Notes under the pieces: generated by a model
Told to the model about the DNA's origin: nothing
The model's input: only the letters and a program-made list of their open reading frames with translations
Databases searched by the model: none
Position numbers and translations under genes: made by a program
Source of the DNA: Bacteroidales bacterium UBA7009
Lineage (GTDB): Bacteria > Bacteroidota > Bacteroidia > Bacteroidales > Paludibacteraceae
NCBI GenBank assembly: GCA_002449665.1
Contig: DJXH01000008.1
Coordinates: 79,581 to 143,580, forward strand
Reading direction: 5' to 3'
Length of the DNA stretch: 64,000 nucleotides
Shown: positions 18,497 to 28,354 of the stretch, in pieces
Position numbering within the stretch: position 1 is the first letter of the stretch
Layout: the number at the start of each line of letters is the position of its first letter

Positions 18497-19520
18497 ACTC
18501 TATTCCTAATTTTTCTAACACCTCTTTTATGATGAGAATATCTACTGCATAAGATTGTCCACGAGCAAGTTTTTCTGTTCCGCTTTCATCAATTTCTGCA
18601 ATAGGAATACTGACATTTATACCGATTACTTCCCCACGCATATTGCAAAGCGGTGAACCGCTATCACCGCCATCAATACCAATAGTATGCGTAAGGAAAC
18701 CATCATTGTAGCGACTAAGAACACCATTATTGAAGGTTGCTCCGTTTCCTAAACCACATCCGAGTTTTGCAACCTCTTCACCTATAGTAGCCTGTTGTCT
18801 AACAATTGGCAGATAAGCGGATTTCTCTCCATTATCTAATTGTACCATAAAGATGGTAAAATCAACCTTTCCTTCTCTGTACGTGGTTATCATCCTTGAT
18901 ATCAGGCGTGTGTTAAATGTGTCGTAACTGCCATCATCGTTTATTTTATATATAATTGCGCGCTCATTTCCATTCCAAACGTGATTATTAGTGATGGCAA
19001 GACCATTATCATTTATGAAGAAACCGGTTCCTATGCCGCTTTCAGTTCGTATCAAAAATGTAGCAGGTAGCATCACCGTGCGAAGTTCACTTAACTTTAA
19101 TTCGGATCGAATATTTGTTTTGACCAAATCGGAATATATTTTTAAACTATCAAAACGTAGCGTTACGTCAAGTTTTGCCATACGTGTTAGCAACAACTTA
19201 CGTTGAATGCTTACATTCCCTGCCGCTACGTTAACATAGGCTCGAATAGTGGTTAGAGGCGAACTTATAAATTGTTGCTGCTTTGAGTCAGCAACAATGT
19301 TTACTTGCTTGCCCTTAACATTCTGCTCAAGATACTTTTTGGCGTTCTCAGAATCTTGTACGCCAAGTAGCACCACTTTCGTTCCGTTTTGTAATTCCAC
19401 TTGATTTCCGGATATAACTTTTATAACGGTACTTTGCATACCATTTACTTTGATGTTATCTGCAAAACCAACGGATATAAATGTAAAAGTTAAGACTAAA
19501 CTATAGAGAATTCTTTTCAT
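18486..19520 (-). CDS. Exported trypsin-like serine protease with SNase-like N-terminal domain
   Basis: 344 residues with a signal peptide (cleaved near FADN, residue 20). Residues about 25-115 resemble the staphylococcal-nuclease fold (VIKVISGNQVELQNGTKVV, then LLGVQDSE) but lack obvious Arg/Glu catalytic pairs, so this is probably a binding module. Residues 150-340 are a chymotrypsin-fold protease with an intact triad: His180 (ITNNHVW), Asp220 (KVDFTIF) and Ser287 (GGDSGSPL). No PDZ domain is present, unlike DegP. The start overlaps the previous stop (ATGA, 19517-19520). It likely acts in the periplasm on components of the same block. Confidence 0.8.
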   Translation of the reverse strand: MKRILYSLVLTFTFISVGFADNIKVNGMQSTVIKVISGNQVELQNGTKVVLLGVQDSENAKKYLEQNVKGKQVNIVADSKQQQFISSPLTTIRAYVNVAAGNVSIQRKLLLTRMAKLDVTLRFDSLKIYSDLVKTNIRSELKLSELRTVMLPATFLIRTESGIGTGFFINDNGLAITNNHVWNGNERAIIYKINDDGSYDTFNTRLISRMITTYREGKVDFTIFMVQLDNGEKSAYLPIVRQQATIGEEVAKLGCGLGNGATFNNGVLSRYNDGFLTHTIGIDGGDSGSPLCNMRGEVIGINVSIPIAEIDESGTEKLARGQSYAVDILIIKEVLEKLGIEYGR

Positions 19521-20281
19521 GCCATTTGGATTTTTTGTTTGTTAATTATATGCCACACTTCGCCGGAAAGATGTAATATCCCCGGCTGAACTACACGGAT
19601 TTCGGAAATATGAGCCGGAATACTATCATATTCCGAACTCTCCGAAATAACAGGATTAAACATACTTATAGCAGCATCCTGTACATCTTTACTCTTAATA
19701 AAACTATATGTTGCCTCGGTAGCATTATTGATGGTTATTACAAAAATACATTTATCAGATTGTTTATATAGTTTGTTCACACTAAAACCTAACGGCGAGT
19801 GAGAATCAACACCTTGTGAATAAAAAACTTGGGGGTAGATAATTAGAGGGATGGCTTGTGTTTCCGTCCTTTCTTGCGCTTCTCTCTTTTCTAATAGAAT
19901 GCTTTGTAATGTAGAGGAAATCCGCGTAATATCCTCTTGTAACGCTCTGTACTGCAGCTGTTTTTCAGCCATCTGCCGTTCCATAGTTACTATTACTGCT
20001 TTCAAACTCATTATATCATTTTTTAGAGGTTGAAGGTCGTGCGGTAAAACAAACTGTTCTTTCTTTATTTCATTATTCTTTTCTTGAACTGATAACTCAT
20101 CTGCTGTACTCTCTACATTTTTAGAACGAAAATATACCAATAAGCCAAAAGCAATGATAAACAACACAAGACAACATATACCTGCTTTGATGTCGATGAA
20201 GAATGAAATTATAATCGCTACGAAAGCAAATATACCTATCAGTAAATCCTTAAATTGTTCATTGCTCATTTTATATGACAT
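19517..20281 (-). CDS. Membrane-anchored coiled-coil protein
   Basis: 254 residues. Two close hydrophobic helices (residues 11-50, LLIGIFAFVAIIISFFIDI and CCLVLFIIAFGLLVYF) are followed by a coiled coil of about 60 residues (MSLKAVIVTMERQMAEKQLQ...) and a C-terminal domain of about 100 residues that reads NKLYKQSDKCIFVITINN and SEIRVVQPGILHLSGEVW. The same order (helix, coiled coil, 'LY-Q' strand domain) occurs in the upstream gene product, so the two are probably paralogous partners. An alternative start at 20269 would avoid the 11-nt overlap with the upstream gene. Confidence 0.7.
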   Translation of the reverse strand: MSYKMSNEQFKDLLIGIFAFVAIIISFFIDIKAGICCLVLFIIAFGLLVYFRSKNVESTADELSVQEKNNEIKKEQFVLPHDLQPLKNDIMSLKAVIVTMERQMAEKQLQYRALQEDITRISSTLQSILLEKREAQERTETQAIPLIIYPQVFYSQGVDSHSPLGFSVNKLYKQSDKCIFVITINNATEATYSFIKSKDVQDAAISMFNPVISESSEYDSIPAHISEIRVVQPGILHLSGEVWHIINKQKIQMA

Positions 20282-21388
20282 TTATTATAAGTTTGTTATT
20301 AGCATCCACTCTATATATCCCATTGTCGGGAATTACAATGCCATCCTTTACCACTTCTACACCTCTTGCTACCCCCGCAGGTTTGCTATTGATAGTGATG
20401 TAGTTGTCAGTACCGATTAGCATACTTTGAAAATAGGGTTTTATTCCTTCAACAAGTGTATAGTAGTATGTATTGCCTTGTCTATAAAGACGGAATATAG
20501 GTTTCTCGGCAGGCTGCAAAGTGAAATAATTTTTTCCCCAATCGCATTGCACTTGGTCTGTGTCGAACGGTAGTTCAGCAGGTGTAGTAGTTTGAGCTTG
20601 AATGGACGGCTTTTGATTATTGAGAGATTGAATATATGACTCCAAGCGTTTTTCTTGAGAATTTATCGCCTTATTTATCTCTTCTGTTATCAACGATTTG
20701 ATTTGCTGTTGCGATAAGATTTTTGCAGATGGGCTTTGGGTTACTTCATTCTTATTGATATTATCACGTCTTTCGCTCAAATAATCTAATCTGCCTTTCA
20801 CTTTTTTTATGCTATTTGCATTATTTTTTGAATAAAGCAAAAGTATGATGATTATTAAAAGAAGTACTATAGTTACTCCACAGAAAATATAATATACAAC
20901 AGATAATTTATTATCAAATAATTCAATCATATTATATATGTCAGTTTTGGTAACATACGAAGTCTGAGCCACCCTATTTGTTATAGTGTCTCCTTTTGAT
21001 ATATCTTTTCTTTTTAGTTGAAAATACAACCATTTTTCAGGCGAGACTGTATCATTTGCCGTTTTTATTACATAATATAATATATTCTCATTTACACTAT
21101 CATTTAGAGGTAAATATAGAATACTTCTGGACTCCTTGTCATAACCAAATTTAAGATTCGGAAGTGAATAGAACTTTGTAAAAAGAATAGAATCTCGCTT
21201 GTCATTTTTTAGGGATCTTCCATTTAGAAAAACTTCCTTTGAAATATCACTTAAGAACAAGGTATCCGATGTCTTTGTCGCATCGTATTCTACTGAAATA
21301 GTAGGATAAGAAATGATTTTTTTTCGTATGCATAAAGTGATATGCAAATCATCAATGCTGTAATTATCAATATTAAAGACTTTTTCAT
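20271..21388 (-). CDS. Exported single-pass coiled-coil membrane protein (apparent 1-nt frameshift near its start)
   Basis: The long frame (358 codons to 21347) opens only with a TTG codon and lacks a good N-terminus. Just upstream in another frame, an ATG at 21388 encodes a convincing signal peptide (MKKSLILIITALMICISLYA, then YEKK). The two frames join if the A8 run (plus 21317-21324) had nine bases. The mature protein would have a periplasmic domain of about 120 residues, a transmembrane helix (VVYYIFCGVTIVLLLIIIIL), a coiled coil and a C-terminal domain (PIFRLYRQGNTYYYTLVEG; DGIVIPDNGIYRV). The coordinates cover the repaired gene. Confidence 0.7.
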
Positions 21389-21406
21389 GTGCGTAACGTT
21401 TCTATT

Positions 21407-21432
21407 GGAAGTGGAGAATCAACTCCACTTCC
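21407..21432 (-). promoter_or_regulatory. 10-bp hairpin between hsp70-like gene and downstream membrane-protein gene
   Basis: GGAAGTGGAG and CTCCACTTCC pair perfectly around a 6-nt loop, in the 67-nt gap after the Hsp70-like stop. There is no T-run on the minus strand, so partial termination or RNA processing is more likely than a full stop. Confidence 0.6.
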
Positions 21433-21455
21433 ATAAATTAGACATAACTAAATTT

Positions 21456-24400
21456 TTAGCCTTCATATTTAATCAATTGCGTACAATCAATCAGAGCTTC
21501 TTTGAGCGGATAGAAGAACAGCGTCTCTCGAAGACTATGGGCCGCATAACTTTCAGGGATGGCTGTAGCAAGAGAATTATAGCTGTTCTGCGCCTTACTC
21601 TTAAGAGTTTTTATAACTTCATCAGACATAGTCAGACCATATTTTTGATGAATATAGTCAAAGATTGCCTTATCCGTAAGAGTAGATAGAAATTTATTAT
21701 ACTCTTGCATAACATTTTCTTGTATCTCGTTACTTCTAACCTCGTTGTAGGTAATTGCTCTATTAGTATCAAAACCATAATCCACCGTTTCTGTTATCGT
21801 TCCATCAGGGATAACGTAGGTTCCGATTGGTGTAGTCAGTGTCCCCTTGGCTGTTATTTCTTTTGCTTCGGCGATATTGGCTATGATGGTGAAGTCTTGT
21901 GGTGCCATTTTGCCTACGTACTTTTCAAGTAGCATTTTAGTTAAGTCTTTTATATCAGCGGCATTGGGCGAGATAATATTTATATATTTACTTCCCATTC
22001 CGGTGAAGGAAATATAATTAGGAATGCCTACATTTTGTTTTTTTATCAACCGTGCTACGTGGTACATTAGTGCCATATAGTGGATAAAGACAATACTATA
22101 TGCCGTTTGGTTGTTACGAATAAAATTAGTAGTGTTAAATATCCGTTCGTTGCTAAACAGATAGCCCATTATGTCGCTCGAAGTATTTGCTACTCCGTTT
22201 CTTAACAAGTCAAGTGTTTGCAACGATTGACTGTCATAATGATTTCTATTGCCATCTATATACTTATATAGTATTTCTGCAAAACCATTTCGTAGCGTAG
22301 GCGGATTTGTTAAAGCCATTCCGTCTCCCCAGAGGTCATTGCCTGCAAAACGAGTACTTGAGAAATTGGAACTGATAAGATTGCCGGCATTGTCTCTATT
22401 GACAAAGAGCATATCGTGTGTTCCACCGCCGATATCTATATTAAGAAAACTGGATGCTCCAAATTTCGGTAGTAGTACGTTATATGGTGCTATAGACTCG
22501 CTATAATCAGGTGCGATAATACAACCATTCAGCTGCAAATCGTTTTGGGCATCTTGCCAACAGTTTATGATGGCATTTTTAAGAGGGGCTATCATCGTTT
22601 CCGGGAAAGTTAGTCTGACTTCAAAATTAGTGCTTCCTCCATCTTGCAATGCTTTATTTTTCAGCATCCACAGTATTTGCTTAAAGTACAATTTGATGAT
22701 TGCTGTATTGTGAGCATCTGCTGCATTCTGCTCCAATAACCATTTAAGCTGGGTTATATAACGCGCATTGTCAAATTGCGTCTGCTCATACATCATATTA
22801 AATCCGGCAGAAACAGTTCCGAAAAGTGCAGATTGCCCGGATACAGGGTTAAGTTCGCAAACTGCCGAAGTAGTCGGGAGTGAGAATCGTTCACCTTTGC
22901 CGATAGTTTTGGGAGCAAACTCACGACTGATGTAGTTCTCTGACATATTTTGCAATAATAGCTCCCCTATTGAGCCGGTATGCAGATATACTGTTTGTTG
23001 TTCACTTCCGGTAAACTCTAACGACCGTGGAGCAGCATTACCTTTGGTATATGCAATATGGGTATTAGATGTTCCGAAATCGACAGCAAAGACAAAGTTT
23101 TCATTTCCCTGAGTTATCTCTTCCAGTTTTGGAATGACAAGAGCATGCCACGTTTGATTATTGCTATTATCATTTATTTCTATTATATCAAAAGTACCAT
23201 TTATGTCGTAATAGCGTGTTTGATATGTAGCAGTCGTTTCTTGTGTGCGTACATTATCTTGTGCCATAACTTGCGTGCCTGTCACATCATAGAAACTTGC
23301 AGACAAACTGCTTCTACTGCATTTTAATATGCTGTATCTGTCATTATTCCCTGTCTTATAGAACGGGAATACACCTAACGTCATTACCGCGCTTACAATA
23401 TCTTCCTCGTTATATTGGTGGCTGATAATGAACTGACTATGTATATTGTTGTTTAACGGCACATTAACAGTAACCGTTACAGCATTACCATTAGCAGTAA
23501 CCGACACCATTGTTTCCACATCGCTTATATTAAAATAGTCGAAGAACTTGCGGCGCAACGGCAGCAGATAGTGGGCATCGCCGACAGTTGCTGTAATAAA
23601 CTTGTCCTTATCTATTGCAAATGGCACTTTTACTATCTTGTCTTCCAAGAGGTCGCTCCAGATAAGGAAAGGATATACAACGCCCATCCCGCCGGGCAAC
23701 TGACGTTGATGTAATTCTTGACGACGAATAACGGGTTCATCGATTTGGCAAGTCGTTGAATTCCATTGGGTATGACCTATATAGGTTACTCCTGTCAAGC
23801 CGTTCCTGTCAAGCATAAGCGGAATATGTTGTTCTTCTCCGGCTGGTATATGTTGCTTGTATCTGTCGGAGGTGGGTACTATTTCATAACCGCTTACTAC
23901 CTTAATCTGCTTATAACATAGGGGTAACTGGTAGGCGACTACATTCCCGCCGTCTATATCTCTAACCGACACATATTTGCTATAAAACACAGCCGGATTA
24001 CCACCAAACTCGTTAGTTATAGCATTCATGTTATTATAATTAGCAAAGAGTACTCCTAAATATGAGTTAAAGTACTGCGCCTGTGCAGGAAGGATAGTAT
24101 TAAATGCTACATATAGAGCATATATCATTTCCACAAAATCGGCATCACGATTATTTAAGAACGTTGTATTGCCTGTGAATAATGCCGTTCCGCCGCCTGC
24201 GCTGGCAAATCCAAGTTGCTTATCATTCATCGTTCTTTTCCAGTTGGGGGAAGTAAAGACGAGAGTAAAGGGTGAGGTGCCGCCAATTAGTATCTCCTCG
24301 CCAAGGTGTTCCCAATAGAAAAGATATATATCTTGAAGTCCCGTTGTGTGTGCTATCTCATCTTCCAATACTTGTGCTAAACGTGTGTGGTTGTCGTTTC

Positions 24401-24827
24401 CGGCAGCCCGCAGTGCTGCTATTTGCGTTGCTGCGTTCCAACGTTTAACTTTCAGTTTATTATCTCTGCCGTGTTGGAAAAGAAACTCTAAAAGGTCGAA
24501 ACATTCAGAAACAAGTGTTGCCTCCATCTTAAGAGTTTGAGGAGGGTTGCTTAACACACCATAACCTTTACCATTGAAGGATTGGAAGGCTACATTAAAG
24601 AGATGAATACGAGCAAAGATAGAGGGTATGGAAGTACCTATCTTGCCGTTTACATTGTTGATTGCGATATTTTCGAGGAGAGCCTCACTAATGTGATTTG
24701 TTTGAGTCCATCCGTTCATTGTTGCCGCAGCAGTTGGGGTAACACCGGCATCGTTAGTTTTAGGTTCGTGGATACGAAATGCATAGGCTGTTTGCCCATT
24801 CTGCTCTAAATTATTATTTCTTGGCAT
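21456..24827 (-). CDS. Large protein with actin/Hsp70-type ATPase domain
   Basis: 1123 residues. Roughly the first 570 residues are an unrecognised, mostly beta-rich region. From about residue 575 an actin/Hsp70-fold ATPase is visible: phosphate-1 loop VFAVDFGTSNTHIAY (about 580), phosphate-2 loop NIDIGGGTHDMLFV (about 797) and an adenosine-type motif YISFTGMGSKYI (about 940). It has no signal peptide or membrane helix, so it is cytoplasmic. Large Hsp70-like proteins of this kind include the SrfB family, but I cannot confirm membership. It lies 12 nt after the tubulin-like gene, an actin-fold and a tubulin-fold NTPase side by side. Confidence 0.8.
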   Translation of the reverse strand: MPRNNNLEQNGQTAYAFRIHEPKTNDAGVTPTAAATMNGWTQTNHISEALLENIAINNVNGKIGTSIPSIFARIHLFNVAFQSFNGKGYGVLSNPPQTLKMEATLVSECFDLLEFLFQHGRDNKLKVKRWNAATQIAALRAAGNDNHTRLAQVLEDEIAHTTGLQDIYLFYWEHLGEEILIGGTSPFTLVFTSPNWKRTMNDKQLGFASAGGGTALFTGNTTFLNNRDADFVEMIYALYVAFNTILPAQAQYFNSYLGVLFANYNNMNAITNEFGGNPAVFYSKYVSVRDIDGGNVVAYQLPLCYKQIKVVSGYEIVPTSDRYKQHIPAGEEQHIPLMLDRNGLTGVTYIGHTQWNSTTCQIDEPVIRRQELHQRQLPGGMGVVYPFLIWSDLLEDKIVKVPFAIDKDKFITATVGDAHYLLPLRRKFFDYFNISDVETMVSVTANGNAVTVTVNVPLNNNIHSQFIISHQYNEEDIVSAVMTLGVFPFYKTGNNDRYSILKCSRSSLSASFYDVTGTQVMAQDNVRTQETTATYQTRYYDINGTFDIIEINDNSNNQTWHALVIPKLEEITQGNENFVFAVDFGTSNTHIAYTKGNAAPRSLEFTGSEQQTVYLHTGSIGELLLQNMSENYISREFAPKTIGKGERFSLPTTSAVCELNPVSGQSALFGTVSAGFNMMYEQTQFDNARYITQLKWLLEQNAADAHNTAIIKLYFKQILWMLKNKALQDGGSTNFEVRLTFPETMIAPLKNAIINCWQDAQNDLQLNGCIIAPDYSESIAPYNVLLPKFGASSFLNIDIGGGTHDMLFVNRDNAGNLISSNFSSTRFAGNDLWGDGMALTNPPTLRNGFAEILYKYIDGNRNHYDSQSLQTLDLLRNGVANTSSDIMGYLFSNERIFNTTNFIRNNQTAYSIVFIHYMALMYHVARLIKKQNVGIPNYISFTGMGSKYINIISPNAADIKDLTKMLLEKYVGKMAPQDFTIIANIAEAKEITAKGTLTTPIGTYVIPDGTITETVDYGFDTNRAITYNEVRSNEIQENVMQEYNKFLSTLTDKAIFDYIHQKYGLTMSDEVIKTLKSKAQNSYNSLATAIPESYAAHSLRETLFFYPLKEALIDCTQLIKYEG

Positions 24828-24839
24828 AATAAATCAATT

Positions 24840-26362
24840 TTACTTAACTTTTGAATAAATATTTTTGGCTACATCGCGAAGCACTTTTAGGAAAGTTGTG
24901 TCATCTCCATTCTTGACGGGGTCACTAAAAGTGTCAAGTGCATTTCCGATGTTATCATCCTTAATGGGACTTCTACTAAAGAAACCGGTACTTATTTCCT
25001 TATCAGCAAAGAGTTTTCCTAAATCTTGTTTATTATTTTTATCATCAACACTTTCCATGTTATATAGATGAAGTTTATGGACATGGTCGTTCATCTCTTT
25101 GAGCCACGAATAATAGCCCCATTCCTGAGTGTTTTTCAAGAATTCATCAATGTCTTTATATACATATACATCCTTTCCGAGTTTACGGGCAAGACCGAAA
25201 GCGTTATAATAGGCTGCACTGTCGCGAATTTTATCTCTGTCTCCACAAACCACATCACGATAGTATTTCATAGCAAGTGAGAATATGGAGAGATTATTCA
25301 ACACCAGTTCGTGTGTAGTATCAAAGAAATCGGGAAGATTGATTTGAGTTGTTAATTTTGCATCTTTTATGCTAAACTCATAAGGATTATGATTAGCCCC
25401 AGTGAGAGTATTATCTTTCAAAAACTGAATGATAGATGTGGCGGCAACAAATTCCACAACGTGAGCCTTGTTTTGCTGCCTTTGTTCACCCTCAGCATAA
25501 ACATAGTTATCCATATTTTCATCGCCAACATAGTATATGGCGTTAACTATATCATTGATGCCGGCCGACTTGTAGTAGCCTAAAGCCGCTTTTGTCTTGG
25601 TATTGAACAGTGTATGGTCTATAGCGCCTGTATCAGCAGAATCTGTAGGCGTATCTAATTTGAAATAGGGCAATATCAGACTTGCACCTATGACTGCACT
25701 TTGCAAATCATGATGTGTGTTATCATGTCTAATTGCTTTGACAAGTTCGGGGAAACCGCTTGCTCCTGTGCCGCCGAATATGGAACTGACTATAAAAACT
25801 TTATCGCCGGGTTGGAATTGACTTGCAAAGGTAGCATATTCCGGACTGTCTTTCAGTTTGTGAAATACTACAGACCCGATATTAGGATTACCTTTGAAGC
25901 CTTTTGCCATATCAAGTTCTAATTCTGTCTCCTTAGTATTGTCCCCTGAAGTATCATATAAGGCTTCTAATAGCGATCCTGTCAGTTTAGTTGTAGGATT
26001 AGTGTTAAGAGCATTTTTGTCAAGGTACTGTGAGAATTTCTCCGTTGTATTAGGTCCAAAGTAGAACTCGTATGGGTGTTGAGTGTCATTAGAAGGCAAC
26101 GGATGAACCCGTGTCATAAAGAAATGGTCATTATAAATTACTCCTCTATGAGCATCCGGATAAAGACGGTTTTGAATCTTTTATATGTTTCTATCGCTTT
26201 TACGCAGCGTGTTTTGTCGCCGTTTGACAAGTCATAGTCTATAATGAGCGGTACTATCTCATAGGAACTGTCAAGTCCATCTATGCCGGAAGCAAGCATC
26301 ATAGTGAGCGAGCGCAACACACGTGCCCCCGTACCGCCGATTGCAAATATAAATAGTTTCAT
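24840..26362 (-). pseudogene. Tubulin/FtsZ-like GTPase, frame broken by an apparent 1-nt deletion
   Basis: Two frames form one gene. The N-terminal piece (26138-26362) begins MKLFIFAIGGTGARVLRSLT, the nucleotide-loop start of tubulin-like proteins. The second piece (24840-26117) has SSIFGGTGASGFPEL, equivalent to the tubulin/FtsZ GGGTG(S/T)G signature, about 200 residues into the joined protein. Adding one A to the run at plus 26179-26182 joins them through YKKIQNRLYPDAHRG into a product of about 507 residues. It has no membrane helix, so it should be a cytoplasmic GTPase that may polymerise. It may be a sequencing indel rather than a dead gene. Family: Tubulin_2-like, by motif. Confidence 0.75.
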
Positions 26363-26385
26363 ATAAGTTGGTAGTTAATTGGTTT

Positions 26386-26991
26386 TTAGAAAGGAATGGC
26401 TTTGCAGTGTATGCTAAAACGCTTACAAATGAGAGAGAGGATAAAAAATATTATCACTGCATACAACCCGTTAATTAAAGATACTTCAAGTGGTATATCC
26501 TCGTTCATTGTAAACATACCATAAGCAAGAGTATGTTCCGTTCTGAATTTCTTTGCATAGTCCTCTGCCACATTAGTACAAAATTCTCTATACTCTTCAT
26601 CTTCAATAATAGAGATTGTATTGCTTAATGTATTTTTAGCGGACTCGAATAGCCGTGTATTATTTTGACCGTCCCACAAACCGTTCTCATCATAGTGACC
26701 TACAATGTAATAGGGAGTTATAAACATTGTCGCTAAAAAACTAACACATAGTAGTATCAGCCATATATAACGTTTTGCCGCATTGAAGAAAAGGTTCCCG
26801 CATACCCAATAGTAAACAGCAGTTATTACAGCCGCAACGATAAGTGCCACTAAAAACACATGCATAAACACGTTCCCCTCTTGAAAATAGTCAAGATAAT
26901 ACTGTGTGTCATCCACAACTTCGTCCAACCTGTTTTTCAAAGCAGGAACCCACTTATACAGGTAAGTGAATACATTAAGAAAAGTCATCAT
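26386..26991 (-). CDS. Hypothetical three-helix membrane protein
   Basis: 201 residues with transmembrane helices at about 48-68 (FLVALIVAAVITAVYYW), 76-97 (WLILLCVSFLATMFITPYY) and 180-195 (AVIIFFILSLIC). Between helices 2 and 3 is a soluble loop of about 75 residues rich in Glu and Asn. No family recognised. It lies 11 nt after the vWA lipoprotein gene and 23 nt before the tubulin-like gene. It could be the membrane link between the lipoprotein and the cytoplasmic NTPases (inference from gene order only). Confidence 0.7.
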   Translation of the reverse strand: MMTFLNVFTYLYKWVPALKNRLDEVVDDTQYYLDYFQEGNVFMHVFLVALIVAAVITAVYYWVCGNLFFNAAKRYIWLILLCVSFLATMFITPYYIVGHYDENGLWDGQNNTRLFESAKNTLSNTISIIEDEEYREFCTNVAEDYAKKFRTEHTLAYGMFTMNEDIPLEVSLINGLYAVIIFFILSLICKRFSIHCKAIPF

Positions 26992-27002
26992 AATTTTAAT
27001 AA

Positions 27003-28310
27003 TTAAAAATTAGTATTTATAAATTGCATTTCAGTTTTTATCACGACATCGGTATTATTCAATACTTTAAAACCATCTATAAGATATTGAAGATTAAAGG
27101 TCTTGTTCTTTTTATCTTTGTTCTTAAATATATCGCTATCGTCATCATCTGTAAGGGTGCTTATCCACGTAGGCACAGCGTATTTAAGTTCAAAACACAG
27201 AGTATTGCCTGATACGTAAGTTGTCCTACTTACTTTCGAAAATGAGACAATTACTCTATGCTTTCCGGCATCTACATAAAGGTTATATTTATTACGTGGA
27301 ACTTCTGAAAATTCATCTTTAGGCTGTCTTTTATACTTCAAGACAAAGTTTGACTCAAAATACTCCGATGTCTGCATATAAGCGGGAAGCGATTTTATAT
27401 CACAAGAAAATGATATAGTATCTTTACTTTGTATCTTCAGTGCACCTTTCTTATCTTTTGCGGGAATAATACCGGCAAGACTGCCGAATTTGCAGTTATT
27501 GTATGATGCAGCATCGCCTATCATTATAATGTCTGTATATTGATATACTGCATCACCTGAACTTTGGGATTGCCCTGTAATGACGTTTTGCTCTATCTTT
27601 TTTACTTTGTCATGCTTACCTATAAAGATAGCAAAATACGGACGAGACTTTGCTTTCAGAGTTTGATGATCATTATTGTAGCAATAATATATCCCATCAA
27701 AAGTTGCTTCATATCTTAATATAAGTGCACTGTAGGTACTATCCAATTTTTCAAGAGATTCTGATATTTTATCTTTCATTATGTCTCTTGACTGTATATT
27801 ATACATTCTGTTCCTACTGTTTCGTATTTGCGCATCTGTTCCGCTCATTATGCCGTCTGAAACAAGGCAAGCCATATCAACGGAGTCAGATAACACTTGC
27901 TCTGTCATATAGCCGATAGTTCCTAAAAAATCAGAAACACCGGAATAATCGAATTTACCTTCTGAGAGATTTTTTATAAAAGCCTTGCTTTTATTCGGTT
28001 TTGCTCCAACCTCATAGTATTCTGCGGCATTTATCATTTTGCTATAACCGGATATAACCCCGCGAAATTCGGGACTAAGCCCATCTATATACCCTTTCAT
28101 ACTTTTAGATATATCAAAGAGCATGATAGCATTCTTTGTCGTTTGGCTTTCAACTTGACTAAATTGGTCAGTTGTCTTAATTCCTGTTTTCTTTACTTTC
28201 TGCTGTTGCGCAACTTCATTTGCAGCGTTTTCTGTCGGCTTTTTTGTACAAGAAGCCAACATAATCTGCGGCAACAATAAAAGAGTAACGATTTTAACAA
28301 CGTAATTCAT
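27003..28310 (-). CDS. Lipoprotein with von Willebrand A-like domain
   Basis: 435 residues. The signal peptide ends in lipobox L-A-S-C with Cys21. A vWA-type metal-site motif follows, AIMLFDISKSMKGY (D66-x-S68-x-S70), with later VSDGIMSGTD matching the second part of the site. The C-terminal half (from about residue 270) is beta-rich and unrecognised. vWA domains bind protein partners through a bound metal ion, so this is a likely periplasmic adaptor. Genome-context studies have linked vWA proteins with divergent FtsZ/tubulin-like proteins in predicted membrane-remodelling systems; the same pairing is seen here. Confidence 0.8.
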   Translation of the reverse strand: MNYVVKIVTLLLLPQIMLASCTKKPTENAANEVAQQQKVKKTGIKTTDQFSQVESQTTKNAIMLFDISKSMKGYIDGLSPEFRGVISGYSKMINAAEYYEVGAKPNKSKAFIKNLSEGKFDYSGVSDFLGTIGYMTEQVLSDSVDMACLVSDGIMSGTDAQIRNSRNRMYNIQSRDIMKDKISESLEKLDSTYSALILRYEATFDGIYYCYNNDHQTLKAKSRPYFAIFIGKHDKVKKIEQNVITGQSQSSGDAVYQYTDIIMIGDAASYNNCKFGSLAGIIPAKDKKGALKIQSKDTISFSCDIKSLPAYMQTSEYFESNFVLKYKRQPKDEFSEVPRNKYNLYVDAGKHRVIVSFSKVSRTTYVSGNTLCFELKYAVPTWISTLTDDDDSDIFKNKDKKNKTFNLQYLIDGFKVLNNTDVVIKTEMQFINTNF

Positions 28311-28354
28311 AATTCTGTGTTTATATTATAGTTAACTTAATTTTTATCGTTCAA

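Noticed and set aside
26179..26182. Programmed -1 frameshift joining the tubulin-like halves
   Set aside because: The heptamer T ATA AAA / AAA AGA does not allow good re-pairing of both tRNAs, and no stimulatory structure is evident; an indel is simpler.
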